Shown: positions 46,901-61,900 of the stretch, one piece after another
Position numbering within the stretch: the stretch's first letter is position 1
Layout: the number at the start of each line of letters is the position of its first letter
Assembly: GCF_910591885.1 (NCBI RefSeq)
Contig: NC_063281.1
Location: 9,221,200-9,285,199, forward strand
DNA from: Bombus terrestris
Taxonomy: Eukaryota; Arthropoda; Insecta; Hymenoptera; Apidae
Direction of reading: 5' to 3'
Length of the DNA stretch: 64,000 nucleotides
The notes under the pieces: model-generated
Database searches by the model: none
What the model saw: only the letters and a program-made list of their open reading frames with translations
Told to the model about the DNA's origin: nothing
Position numbers and translations under genes: made by a program

Positions 46901-49900
46901 CGCTTCTGCAGAATCTACAAATGCCCACGAATATACTCGAACATTTGTAGAAACCTATTATAGATATATATTGTTATAAGTGTTATACGAAGAATTTTAA
47001 AATTTCGTAACCACGAGATATTTAGTGCAAACATACATTTTCCAGAGATCACAAAAATATTTAAACAATTAATTATCCATTACGTTAACGAACCGAAATA
47101 ATTAGTACGACTTTCTATTTATTTAATTGAACTATTCCTGGCGTATATCAATCTTTTTCCAAATACAGGATTGCAGTAAATGTTTCGTAACTTCTATGCA
47201 CATAATCAGATTACTGTCAAATTTGACCAATATATTAGGTTGTCCGGAAAGTGTCTTTCTTTCGCAAACGTGTTTTTTGCAACAGTGCACCTTCATACAA
47301 ACGTGAAACCAAATCTGTGAAATGTCACATTTTTGTTTATCTCAATAAAACAAAATGGATCGTACGTAATTCGACAAAATAATATAAAACAATAAACGTT
47401 GTGCGTTTTATTATTTCCTCATAGAACGAAAGAAACTTTTCGGACAACCTAATAGTTGGAGCAGCCGTGTCGCGATACGGTGCTAATAAAATTTCAAAAT
47501 TCTTTAAACAACACGTACAATATATTGATAACAGTTTTCTACAATAACTGTATATATACAATATATTTGTCAATCACTATATCTGTCCCAGGGAAAAAAG
47601 AGTAATTGATCATTTTATTTTTATCAAATAAAAATGTTGATTCCTGGGCGAAAAACTCAACGACGTTTGTTTTACAATACGTTCTCGAACGTTCGCAAAA
47701 CGTTTTGAAAACGAGGAGAAAATAATTGAGAAAAATGCGATGCAGTGGAGAGAGACGGAATAAGAGTGTATATACATATATATTCGGGGCCGAGATCAGC
47801 AGAAATGGAACGGCTGAACAATAACGAACGGTACACGGGCATCCCGAGATACGGAGGACGCTATAGAAAGAAACTGCGTCCTTTTTACCATGCGCATCGG
47901 GCGATTCTTTCGAGTGAAGAAAACCGGAAGTAGCAGAATGCAGTCGCATTTAGGACACGTTTAACAAAACCGTTGAACGCAACCTTTGAAACGGCGAAAT
48001 TCTTTCACGCTCCACAGAGATAAATAAAATGATTATTTTTCTTCTCCTGAAAAATGCAACATCCACAGACTCCGCTGATAATTCTATCGTGCAAGTCCAA
48101 GTTCTTAATTTTCCTCACTTTCGAGCGAAGCAAAGGACGATAAAATAATAATTTCAAATATACACGTAGTGCTTTTTTTATCGTCCGTCAAAATGATATG
48201 CAAGAGGGATTAAAGTGTCTGGTTGTATCGCTGATTCAACCCCTGACTTGCCCTTTCGCACCCCTTTATCGTTCTTACGGCTTGTTTACAATTTAGAATA
48301 CGATTAAATTATCAACGAGCAAATAATTTTCTCAGACTCAGTAAAGCTTTAGGGTGTCGCTCCTCCCATAATTGTTTTAAGTACGAAGTATCAAGAGACC
48401 AGCAATTATTGAATAAACGCAGGATGTCGCGGTAAATACTACTTAAGCTTTATTTTATCGCGAGCTTCGTTTGCCTTTTTGCCCCTTTCCTCCGCGCAAT
48501 ACTTTGTACATGCGTGCAATCAGCCGATGAACCAGCCCCTCTGGAGCACATTTCTTCGCTCAACTTCGATCAATAATCTTCTACTTCCGCCCCGAGGCTG
48601 ACTGCCAATGAAAGTTCCTCGTCTATCGCACGCAATCGCGAGATAACTTAAAAATTGGATCAATCCATCCGGATGGAATCGACGACTCGGAAAGTCAGTT
48701 TTTGGTCGAAATAAAGTTCCGAAGAACGATTCAATTCGACGATTAAGCTTTCCCAACAATTTTACCGAGAGGACACGGGTATCGGCTACGCTTCGTGAAA
48801 TTCGAGAAACGTTCGAATCGAATTTTTCCGACGAAAAAGTTCTTTAAACGCACGTAACAACTGACACGATTCTGAGCGATATTAAATTGGGTGAAAGACG
48901 ATCTTGGATTTTCGAAACCTTCTCGAAATTCTTCCAAGGGTATTTCTATTTGGAGGTGTCGTTCTTAGGAGGAAAAATTATTGGATTATTATAGCGTAAG
49001 GGGCTGAAAACTTGCTATATATATTTGGTTATATATCAGGAAAATACAGTGTAATCTTTACTCGAGCAATCAGCAATCAATTCGCAGAACACGGTACCGA
49101 GGAAAATGCATTTAACGTTTCACGTACAACTTCGACATACGTATACACCGATCGGTATCTTGAAATTCCCGTAATTCCAAGGAAACGTAATGAAAAAGAT
49201 TGAAATGTCGATTCCAGGTTTCCAAATTAACGAAATATCCTTTTGAAATTCTGGCAGATCTTTCTCCATGTCAATTTTGATGCCTCAGTTTCATCTTCCA
49301 TTCAATTTGAAGATCAATTTCAGGACAGAAAAAGAGGTCAATCTTCTCGAAGAAACTTTCACAAAAATTTCAGTCACGTTCCAGCCATGGCCCGCCTATC
49401 GAAGCTCGGTTCGTTGCATCCAGACAAACGATTTTATAGAAACGAGCAATTTTCCAGGAGAAGCGGCGAACGGTCAAGCGTGTCTTCCAGTTGCATGTAG
49501 GAAAGAAATATGACGCGCGACGAAGCGGAAGGATGTCATGCAATCGGTACGAGAACCTTTCAATAAGCAGACGTTCCGGGATGGGACGAAGGATGCATCG
49601 AGAATAGAAACGTCAAGACGGGTAGATAAAGGGTGGCTTGGTTGAAAAATAAGTAAGGAGAGGCCACGGTGCTTTGTCGTGTTCGGAGGAGAAAAATAAA
49701 TCGGGCTTCCACGACTATTTATAAGAATTCGCGCATTCACCTCTCTCTTGCTTACTCCGCGTAAAAAGGAAATCGGGGAGAACGAAAAGGAGGAACGATA
49801 AGTCACGTGTGTCTACTTTTTTACTGGCATCGTTCGATTTTCGAAAATATGCGTCAGCATTAATAATAAAACGATAGCGTGGTAATAGTTGGAAAGTACA

Positions 49901-52900
49901 ATGCTTGGCAGAAGTATTTGGCTATTTATAAAAATCTGTTGTCAATACGTCATGCGTTATAAGTAGACAGATATTTATGCAAATTTTCATGAAAGAATCA
50001 AAAATGTGAAACCGAGACAGAAAATTTTTACTTACCAGTGAAATATTATAAACGGCAGCTACGTTTTCCATATTTTATAGATTTTTCCATATTACTCGCA
50101 TTCTGTGCATTTTTCTAGCTTTGAACTTCCCATAAAAGTTCGCCATTTAGTTATAAGAAACATACTGAAATTTTATTAGCGTTATAGTGAGACACGACTG
50201 TCATGAATATATTTATAAAATTCGGAACGAACGTGAAGATGTACATTGAAACTACAAAACACTTGATGCAAGCTTACATTAGCTGAAATTATAAAGATAT
50301 TTCAGCAGCCATTTATTCATTATCTTCCATTATTATCTATTATTATCCATCATTTTTAACACTTGTTATTATTTGTTCAAGACAGCTTTCATGACATCTA
50401 TATTAAATATTATCTACAGTCTACTATTTTTCGCTATTCTTTAAGCTACAGTGTTTCGTCCAACTCAGAGTCGGATCGTTTGCGATCTTTTCTTCGAAGA
50501 ATTCGTCAGCCGATCGTATCGAAAGTAATATGTGACACGACAAAAGAAGAAATTTCGGGTAGAATGCGGGAGATCAAACGCTAGCAAATGCTCGACGAGT
50601 ATACTCGACGTATTACGAATCTTTACGTATCTTTGTACGTCTTTACGTATTTTATGTACATTTCAATGGTTTCGCAACTAAGGAATGCGGATTAGTCGGT
50701 ATCGATAAAATCCGCATTTCCTTAGCTGCCAGCCCATATGATCCGCATTCCCTTAGTCAGAGCGTCCTTGATTCGAATGTAAAAGTTTCACGTGCGTCTG
50801 TATCGAAACCTTCGAAGACTGCACAGGACCTTCAATTTCAATTGCATCCCTCTATGGCTTCCAGCTGGATTCACGGATAAGCGTCGGATCCTTTGAAAGC
50901 TTTTCGCACACGTGGAACGTTCGCTTGCTTTTCTTGCTCCAAGTCGGCCATTCTCTTTCCATGTGTACATAAACCTTTCTCCCGTCGAACCAGTTGTCCC
51001 GATTTTATTTTCTCTCAACTCGTTACGGTTTCCCTTGACGCTGCGCGCGTGATTTCTCATTGATCGCGTTGCTATCCGACCAGAAAAAGTCGACGATATT
51101 GCATCCTCGTTCGCACGTTCACGAATGACAGAAAATACTCTTTCACTTTAATATCTAAAAATCTCGGTGACGGTGATAAATGCTACAAGTTGAGAGGAAT
51201 GCGTAGCTTGTAAAGAAAGACGATTTTTAAAAGAAGAACACACTCGAAGAAAATGGCACATTCAGTGTTTGAAGCGCGGGTGTTCTTTATTATTAAAATC
51301 AATGCATTAGAATCAAGATCATTTCCATGCATATCGTTTCGTATAGTTTTATTGTACAAGAAATGAAATTCATCAACGAACGATAGCTACGATTATACAA
51401 ATGACAAAGCAAATCTTCCTTTATCCGAAATTTCAAACTCTCGCTAACAAGATTGGCATTAGATGAGAAAATGAATACTAAAAATTGGAAGAAGAATATT
51501 CCAAGAAAATATTACTTTTATCCGAGTTAAATACTAATATTCCTCGCTGCGAAAATCGATAGATCACTTGCACACGTTCTGTATCGTCCCATAGAAAATA
51601 AAACTTACCAACGAATAACTCATAAACCCACGATCAACGAGTAGTCGTAATCTCCACAAGCTGCAAATGCACCTACATCATCTACATGTGCTCTAACACT
51701 ACAAAGATGTTGCTATCGCTGATAGAGAACTCTCATAGCGTATTCGAGTAACACGTTGGCGAAATTTTCACCACCTCGAGACTTCGAACTTTCAACTTCA
51801 GCCGTGAATTTCGAACGCGACCCGTCGCGTCGTTCCCCTAGGATAAGTTTCCCATTCTTTGGGAGCTCTCGCGACAAATACTCCGTAGTTCGACGTGTCC
51901 ACATTCAAGAGGATCCAAGAGCATTTACAGTTGACGATATCTTCCATCGTCTTCGTTGGAGTTTTACGATACAGAAGATTCTAATGATTACACGTTCGGT
52001 TCCTTTCACAACGCTAACAACCAGCTTCCACGTTTTATCGTCATTTAGATAAATTTTAGCTCCTCTGACAACGTCCGTTAAACCGCTTCTTTGATATTCT
52101 ACTTCAACGTGTGTACACTGTTTTACTCGGAAACTTCTCTGCTTTTCATTGCAAGATCTTCGTACCAAACTTTTCAAATTCACGGAAGATTCGGAATTTG
52201 ATACCAAACGCCGAACGTCCCGTTGGATTTTAATACTAGAATTACGAGTTTGAAAATTCCACGAAGCAGATGCACTGTTGGATCGATATGTTTCTCTTCT
52301 TCGAGATTATGTCTCGGTCGTTTATGTGACAAGAAGGCTGGATAATATTTTCGTACTAGCCGGAGCTTTCTCGTGATGGCTAACGTAAAGAGTCCTTATG
52401 ACGATTTCGCGTTGAAAGGATCCCGCGGGTTTAACCGTGTTTCACGAAGCTTTACGGCGACCTCGTCAGGGTAAACCTATTAGGCAGCCTCGTTTTAAAA
52501 TCCTCGTAAACACGACGATAATCCAAAACGCGTCCGTCTTGGTCTTGTCGCCGACTTCGCGAGCGCGCCGTTTTAGTTGTCTCAAAGGTAAGTATTATCT
52601 TTCTATTATTTTTCTAGGTCATCTGCTTAATTTTTTACAATTTTTTATAACTTTGCACGCAATTACAAACCAAGGAAGAGTAATTCTAAAATTCTAAAGA
52701 ATAATTCTTACTAATATTTTTAAATATCGTATTAGGAAAAAGCAACTTTCTTACAGATCGGTCGAGTAAAGTAGAATCCAACGAATCATGTTTCACCGCG
52801 AAAATATGGATGCCTCGTAAATATCTCAATGGTAACTTCTCGCACAAGCGTTTATTAACTCTCAAGGGGCATCACCATCGCGAATCCTGATGGAATGAAT

Positions 52901-55900
52901 TTTTCCAGACGCTGTACGTGTCTATCGTTTTTCGAACTTCCATCGTCAATCAATCAAATTCTATCAAACGCGATTCATACATAACGAGGCAGTGCGAATA
53001 ACTCGTTTGAAAATCTTGAAAGTAGGAAGGAATCATCGTCTCTACATTCTGAAGACGGAATGTAAGTCGACAGGTCGAACACACGGTGTATTTCGTTCTG
53101 CTTGATTTTGACTTTATCATTTCGCTGCCATTTGCGTATTTGTTTGTTAACGTCAAATAGCAACGTGCCACGTTATGTACAGTTCGGTATCGTTCGTTAA
53201 ACCGATTCACTCGATCGGCTGAATTTAATATTTGAAAGACTCATGAATCATTGGTTGAAGCACGGCTCTATCTGTTACTCTCCTTTGATAGGAATTTCAG
53301 CTAAATTAAAAATTCATTAAATAGGAGGTGAGTAATTAGTGACAAAATTGGAAAATATCTGTGAAAGGGGAAATATTCTGAAAGAGACTGAGCTTCTTCC
53401 TTCTTTAAAGATTTCAAATAGTAAATGGAAAAAATGACGTTAAATGATGTACGTTATTACGTAAAGGTTCGGAGTCATTTTTTTGATTGTACTCGTAAGA
53501 AACCATACAGTATGTTAATAAAAACGAGCGATATTTCTATATGATTTTACGCATCAAGATAATGAAGAAATTTCATGCACAAAAATATTGTCCGAGTCTC
53601 ATTTCTCAAGTTATGAAGAATTTAATTTCGCGCCGAACAAAAGCAGATATGAGTTTCATAAAACAGTGAAATTGTAGCATTTCCAAGCATCTTTTTGATA
53701 ACACAGGGCCATAATTTATCACAATTTCAGACAATCCGGAAATTTCGAAATTTTAAGCGAAAATTCTATAGATGTCAGGTATCTGATCGAAAATAATAGA
53801 ATTGCTCGCGATATTAATCGTCCACAATATTAAATCATCTAGAAATTTCGATAGAATTTGTATTTTATTATCGCACATCTGTCGCGACCTTTCATCGATG
53901 AACCGTGCTGGCCGCGAATTCTCAACGGTTAAAACACAGTCGGCGATGACAGTCACGTATCGATAATTCGCGAATAACACGCGAAACGCGTTTCTCCGGA
54001 TAATGACGCCACAACGGGATCATTACCGAGGAACGGGTCGATCCCCGTGTTGCAATTTAAAGACAACTATCTCGAGTTTCGGAGTAGATTTCTCGACAGC
54101 TCTGATCGAGGCGTGGAAAAACGAGACAACGAGGCCACGAATGCACCTTTAAATTTCCCAAGCACCACGCTCCGAAATAATCGTAAGAAGGAGACCGTAA
54201 AATAAAAAGGATTATAAAAAAAAAGAAGGTAAAGAGAAAAGAAAGAGGGGAAAGAAAAGCAGTCATTCCAGCTACTTTTATGCGCAGAAGCATACTTCAG
54301 TGGAAATGCTGGCACAATGTGTGCACTGGCACGCCCACCAAAGGGAGCTAAACTCTTCGACAAACAAATGGAACAGCTTCGTGCAGGAAGGTGAAGATGC
54401 TGGAAGTAAACGCTCCTGTAGTATCGCGGGGAATGCTTTTTGACTTTGCATCGAATTTAATATCTACTCTAGCCGGCAAAGCGTGGAAACCTATACACGT
54501 TTACAAAATAAGAACCATTTAATTTGCAGTAGACTTTGTAGTCACAAAATTTCATATTTAAAATGAGAATGCTAGATTATGGTTACATCAGATGTTTGTC
54601 GTGATGAATTGTCGTTCGAAGAATATGTTAAGACGATCAATTATACAGAGCCCTCCACTTAGAATCTTTCTTGTTTTTCATGTTAGAAGACTGAATGGTG
54701 AATTGAAGATCACAGTGGTGTGGGTCGAGATTTTGAGAATTGTGTGTTAACCTTGAAACGTATCATCTTTTTAGTTTCATGATTAATTAACAACTCTATT
54801 CTCTGCCACGAAATCTTCTCACAGTTGGAAAAACGTAACTAATTTTTCAATTGACACGTATCCTTATTTCGCAACGAAGCGTTTTTCCCTTAGACTTCAT
54901 ACGTCTCCATTTCGTATTATCAAATTTTTCTAGGCAATTTTGCACGCAAGTCCCACCATATCACACGAATATATATTGGACCTATTTAATTAGTACGTAA
55001 ATGCTAGAATTAAATACACTGTAATTATAAAGACAGTATATCATAACTATTTTATAAAAACTAGCAGAGCACTGATTCACAATATAATTCACAGTTTTTG
55101 AAATGGAAGAAGGTAAGGTTAATCCAAGCTCTCATCTTCGCGGATGGAAAGACCAGCAATTCCAATCAGTGTATTAATACCGTTCAAAATGGAGGGAGCC
55201 GCGGCGAAGGATACAGCCAAGCTTCGTTGGATCATCCGATACACAGAGTCGACGCGAAATGGGAAAGGAAATAGCGAAGGAAAATTGTAGACGAAACGAG
55301 TCGCGACAAATAAGCTTGCCACGTTCTCAAGACACAGACACAGATTCTTTACATGGGGTTAAGCTTGCTTCTCAGCATGAACATCGTATCCTTGGAACAC
55401 ACTAAGAGCAGCTCGCAATATCACGAGCTTTCAAATAAGTGCATTTACCTTGAGAAGCATAGCAATGTTTCTCAGCAGTTTCTCGTTTTCTTTCGACCCT
55501 TCTTACTTCGTCTAATTCTGCGCGCTCGTTTCGCTTCAGTTTTTTCAATGGATGGCTTATGCCTGCAGACAAACTAACGTCTTCGATTTTTACTTAAATT
55601 AACGTAAAGATATCCAGGAACTTACAGGAATGTGTTACGAATATATTATGCGTCCTGTAGAAAATGTTCTGAAATTTCTTTAGAATCGCAACGAGAAACC
55701 AATACCACGATGATATTGGCGAGTGTTGAAACGAATCAGAAAATGTATATAGAAGTTAGAAGATATTTATCACAGATGTACATTTTACAACAATCATCAA
55801 AGCATTTAACAAGTCAATTATAAATTATATTATAAATCGCGATATTTATTCAGTCCATCTTTAGTATCAATTATACCTTTAACACTATTATTCGTGTTAT

Positions 55901-58900
55901 TAGGTTGCCCGAAAAGTTTCTTTCGTTTCTTGTTTTATATTATTTTGTCGAATTACGTACAATCCATTTTGTTCTGTTGACATAAACACCGTGACATTTC
56001 ACAGACTTGGTTTCACGTTTGTACGAAGGTACACTGTTATAAAAAACACGTTTGCGAAAGAAAGACACTTTCCGGACAACCTAATATATACTAATTTTTT
56101 AATACAATGCTAAGGAAATTTCAAAATATATCTGACGACACACGCAATATATAAAAGTTTTCTACGACAAGTGTACGGGTATTTTCCTTTTTGTGACATA
56201 GAATTTCCTAAATGGAACGTTGCCCTCACAATGCATTTTGATGGTTTTCAATTGAGAATTAGTGGAAATGGACAGAAAGTGTTGCAAATTTCGGTTCTAT
56301 GCATGTATGATAAATCTGTCCGTAATGATACATTCGTCGTGGCGAGCAATAAGTTACGCGAGCGCTGATTTATTCTCAATATTCCATTAAATTTGTGCCA
56401 GCCAGACTTCTCCATGTCGCCTCGTCGATGAAATATCATATGTTTGACGAGTGACATTCTTTGCCTCGTCCATTGATTACCTTTGATTCGTCCATCGTTC
56501 TTCGTTGAAAATGTCATCGTGCGAATATTCGACATATGTATTTTAAAATAATGTAAAGCTGCACAAAACGAAAGGGAATAACGTACTTCAATGTAAAGTT
56601 ACAGATGACTAAATTAAATAGATTCGCAGTCTGCCGAACCGATAAATTTCGCCATAGTGCGAATCCCCTTTTAAATCTCTGCTATTTCATATCTCTGAGG
56701 ATAAAATTAATCTTTGTCATGCGAACGCGATTCCAACGATTTGTAACGTTATTACAATAACATGGCAATTTAGATCGTCCGTCCAAATCGAACGCATTCC
56801 CGATTAATTCCGTGAAATTTTCTATCGACTATACGATGAGATGCGCGATTATCCCGTGCTTTGTCTCCCATAATTTCGTTCCATTCTTTCTTTATCGATA
56901 CCTTTCATCAAACGTTTATTGAAGGAGGAAGAAAATCTGATAAATCCTGCGTATACGATCCGAAATAAAATAAAGGATAAATATAACGTTTTAAATTCTG
57001 ACGAATAATAGTAGCTATTAAGGAGAATTACGGAAGATACAGAAGATAAATGACTGGGTGATGAAGGAAGAGATAAATAAGATAATGAGAAGAATTCCGG
57101 AACGAGGGAAAGTGGCATGAAAAAATATACTGTATGCAGAAGGTAAAATTTTCTTGGTCTGCGAAATGAAAGAGAAAGAGAGCATAAAAGGGGCATGAGC
57201 TGAAGGACAAAGAAACGGAGGTAAAAGGAAATTGAAGGAAATTGGAAGGAAGCAACGTAAATTTGGCTAACAACGAGAGAAAAGAGAAAAGAATTTGAGA
57301 AGATAGGCCGAGCACAGGGCGATAAAAATGAAACTTTTGAGTCGCGAAAACTCGGCCAGTAAACTAGTTATTCGATACGAGAGCACAAACAATATAAGTT
57401 CTGGAACTATGAAATTAAATTTCAGAACGAACGGAATGTTATGGATACACGTTCATTTATGGTACTGCCTGAAGTCGAACAGAAAATTCGTAGCATTCTT
57501 ATACTACGAATATTCCTTCAGCGTAGCGTTTTTTAACTTAGCTTTTATTGCCACGACGAGCAGCCTTCGTCTTGCAATTTAAATACACGACAAAACTTTC
57601 CGGTGGAAAATTTTGTTATTCTTGGAAAACGGACGATGATTAAAAGTAGCTAAGTACTTTTATAGCACGGTGTTATTTTCTTCTTTGCTACATATATATA
57701 CTATATACAATACAAAATATTACCGAGACACTTCTTTAAAAAAATTAAAAAGTTGGAGCTAAAAGCGTGGCGAGAACACACGCGAATGAAACTGTAGAAA
57801 CCAGTAGTATAAAATTAAAGTGGTAAACTAGAAAACATTTTAACGACACATTATGGAGTATACAGACTTCTCTAACGCGTTTAGAACCTTCATAGCACAG
57901 TGTTATATCCTGAGCACTACATACTGCCTTGATATTTATTGAAAAAAGTAAGAGCGTAGGAGAAAATCGCCGTGGGGATCTGCACGAGTGAAAATATAGA
58001 CGCTAGTGATATAAACGTAAAATGAAAGCACCATACGAACGAATATCTTAATACAACATAGTATGTGATATATATTACCGTAATATCCATTTGAAAAGTT
58101 ACAAAATTGTAGCAAAAATTATAATGACCACGTGTGGAAGCAAAAGTGTGAAAACTAGTAGTATAACCGCATATATGTTGCGACATGTTGTGGCGTTCGC
58201 CACACTTCTTAAATAAATCCAACAATTTCATTCATTTAATACAATTTGACTACATTCTCAAAGAACACTCTGCCGGCATCCTTAATAAAATTGAAACAAA
58301 ACGAGCTAGATAAGTAGAGTAACAGCGAACGTTTCGAGGTATGCAGTGGAACGCGTATCAGGAATTCGCGGACATCAGGAATTCGCCGTGTAACCAAACG
58401 CGGCTCACGCTGCTACAGGGAAAAACAGAACGGCAAACCGCTGTGTGCTCGACACCGGGGCTTGACTGGCCAAGCTTTCCAATTACATTACCACACAGGC
58501 CAGAGCGGCCATCAAGCGGAAAGACGACGAAGAACCGTCGGATAGAAAGTAGGAGAAGAGGGGAAAAGTGGCGGAAGCAAGAAAGGCGACTGCGTTTCCA
58601 CGCCATGTGCTTTAAACGCGGCCGTATCCTCGCGAGTAAGAAATAGAAAATTGAACGAGTCTATGTGTCGGTACGATTCTCTTGCCCTCGTCGTAGCGAG
58701 GCAGTTGAGATAAATTGGCGAAAAGCAGAGAATGGATTGTTGCTACGTACCAAGGTGAACGTATATAGACGGCGAATGATATCAAGAGTGGCGTATAGTT
58801 GAAGTAATACGATTAGGGAAAAGGCAAATATACGAGGGAACGATTAGAGGAAAGGTGGCGAATAAAGATCGGATGGGGAACATTTAAAGACGGAGGGAAG

Positions 58901-61900
58901 GCACTGGTTCGGCAAGATAGTTTGTTCTAATTAGGAGCGTGCAGAATCCGGTTGGTAAGCGCAGAAACAGGAAATTGTTCAGACAGCTTTCCCACCTTCC
59001 GAGAAACTGATACAAATACTTGCTCGCCCAACCTTTGACCAACTTGCCTTGTTTGTACTGAGTCGACTGACATTGTCAAAGCTTCCCAAAAATATTCAAT
59101 CCTCGGCGTGTAGTTTGTGACCAGCGGGCCTTTGCTTTAGGACTGCGATGTGTTTCCGAGAAGGACGTGTCAGTAGTTCTGTGTTGCACGTTGGGTGCTT
59201 TGTGCAAATTTAATCTTAAAAATTAAAGTGTGCGAATAGAACGGAGATTTTTATTTATTGTAAAGCTCGAAAGATTCAGTGTCACGAATCGGACCGAATT
59301 TTTTCTAGAATTGCTTGTCACATTCGGCTACACTACCGTTTGTAAGTACCCGGATATTTTACGTATATTTTATAACAATGCGTGAACGTGAAATATATGA
59401 ATTAATGAGCAACTAACAAGTAGAAAATATAAAATAACAAATGCAGAACGTAGTTATTATTTGAGCCTCTCAGAAGCCGAACTCCATGATCAACATTATT
59501 TTACATACTAATTTCTCCTAATTTTATTAGTCAAGAATGCGATTAACATTCAACATCTCAACAAATGTAGGGTTTATTTTCATGAGTTTATTTGTTACAA
59601 AGATAGTATAAATGATGGTGAATTCTAGGATGAACTTTTCAAAATAATATTTGTAATTTTCACTTTCCTCTGCGTTTCCATTTACGATTTCATCAAGTTC
59701 GATCGATGAATTGATCAGTTTCTGTGTGATTCATTGGCCAATGTATAATTTTTACTTCTGTAATTAAATTACACCCTGCAAAGAATAGCCAAGTGTTCAG
59801 ATGCTTTCGGACAGCAGCGCACGTTTTTTGTTTGAACAGCTGCACAGTTTTAAACGAGTTTAGAGCGGAGAATCGCTATCACGGTTTGCCTGCGTGCACG
59901 TAAGCTTAGAGTAGAGGCAAGACTACACGTCAGAATAGTGAAACACATTAAAGGCTGTTTGCCGGTAAGAAGAACGTGAATTTCAGTAACCGTCTAACTA
60001 AGCGGGAACCTAACTTAACATTGGAATGGCAGTAACAGTCAAGAAGCCGTATGTAAATCATCTCGAAAGCGTTGAACGCGGTCTATAATTTCTAAGACAA
60101 TATAACGTAGAGAAGTTTCTTTGGCTAATAAGAAGCTGCTCATTGCAACGTCTAGCTAGGAAGCTGTATATCCGTCACGTGCATTACGGAATGAGGAATT
60201 GCTCGAAGATTGAGATCGAGCACCTTCACTTCGGAGGATTACAGGCCCTGGAATTCCTCTGATATATCTCTCCTTTGATGGATAAACGTAGACGCCTACT
60301 TTAGCTAGATTGTGTTCTACACTTAGATGGATTTCGTAGAATTTACATGCGAAAAAAGTTTTATAAAACATCTGCTTAAAGGGAAAGGAATAAAATAGTA
60401 ATAGGTGTTTAAATATTAAATACCAGTTTGTCAGTTTGACGAATTAATTAGTTTGTGTAATTAATAGCTACTAGATGAAGAAACTTCTCTCATGTATCCT
60501 CCTATGATTCCAGTGAATGAAGAAACAAGAAACAATTTCTTAAGATTTCAATAATAGAAAAAAACAAACTCTTATAATGTCAATGAATTAGGCATTCATC
60601 TAAAAGCTGATAAACAAATAGTAAATTCATCTGAAAGCAGCACCAAGTTAATTTCTATACTTGGTAGTAATAAATTCGTAATATATCGCGAATTCTTATC
60701 GAATTTCTATACATACGCACAGCTTCTGCATTTCTCACTATTTGTCGGTTAAAAATCGTCCATTTTTAGTAAACGCATTGAAACCACAATGTAAAGATCT
60801 CCAACTCCAACGGTGTTCTCGTAACATACAGAACGCGTTACGCAGACGGTGAAGATACATTCGCAACTCCTTGCAGAGTCGTGCGCTTGGATACTCATGT
60901 TCGCAGAACGCTCGAATTGGGAGACCCTCGGGTACGATGAAGTTGCCGAAAGAACATAAAACGAAGATTCCGGAGCTCTTATGTGGTGAGAATTCATTGA
61001 AATCGGAGTACAATATTATTCTGTTCTCGTGGAAATATGTCGACAACAGCAGAGCTACAAGAATATAATTTTTGATCACTGATTTTTTCCTCTTAATCTT
61101 GACTTTGTTAATACGATAATTCTATTGATATTTTTGAAACTATATTCGAGAAGCGAGTAATCTCGCGGCTTTATAATTAATTGGATAATCGAAGACCTTA
61201 AATTGCTTCAGTGCTGCAGTTTAATTTAAATTAAATGTTCTGTAGTGAGCTCCTATAGTATGATGAGATGAGATTTTCAATTTGGCTTCTGAATCCCTGA
61301 AATATTCATTATCAAGTAATACCGATAGAAAGAACCAATTATTCTACTTTCCCAAGTTCCAAATCCCTAAAATGTTCGTTCCCTTGCTATTAACTTCTCT
61401 ACATTTTTGCATTTCTAGATCACATTATTCCCCACTTTTTATTATTCAATTCTATATTCTTAAGAATCTTTAACTGTACTCTGTTCAACGAGCCGGGTCA
61501 GAGTGGAGGTAAATAAATGATTGGGACATTCATACATTTCAGATATTGTGTCAGAAATCCGAGAAGTCAAAGTAAAGCTTTAACGATGACCCACGTAAAT
61601 CCTCTCCAGCGAATAACTAGCTACAGAATGTTATTTTCCCATAAAAGTTATTTAAGTATCGTGTTGACAGAAAGAATAATTGGTCTTTTCATGTTTTAGA
61701 TTCTTAAATTCTAGCAACATCGAAAGAATCGATTTCCCTATTTTCTGGATTCATAGGTTTCGGAACAACAAGTTGCATGATGCAAGGATTTCGAAGCAAC
61801 TTCAATCATATCACGCGAAATTCGGGACAATAGAAACGATGAGGCAACTATTCGAGACCGGTGTAAACGATTGTGTAAGTTGCCTGGTAATCGTCTTAAC

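Larger units (their letters stand above)
40255..47232. other. 5-HT1: 5-HT1 intron 1, middle part
   Basis: Mostly AT-rich. 40255-40760 looks like an older repeat: it has a TATAAAAAA at about 40501, a nearby GTCAGTG/CACTGAC-rich stretch, and a GATATCTCCGGAACCGGAAG phrase. A coding-like island lies at 44.4 kb and a two-copy 90-bp repeat at 45.2 kb. Nothing else was recognised. Confidence 0.4.

Noticed and set aside
47539..47949. 136-codon minus-strand frame near the first MITE
   Set aside because: It overlaps the older dispersed repeat and encodes no recognisable protein.
60738..61079. Overlapping open frames on both strands near 60.9 kb
   Set aside because: Three frames are open at once with no motif or splice sites that chain; not supported as coding.
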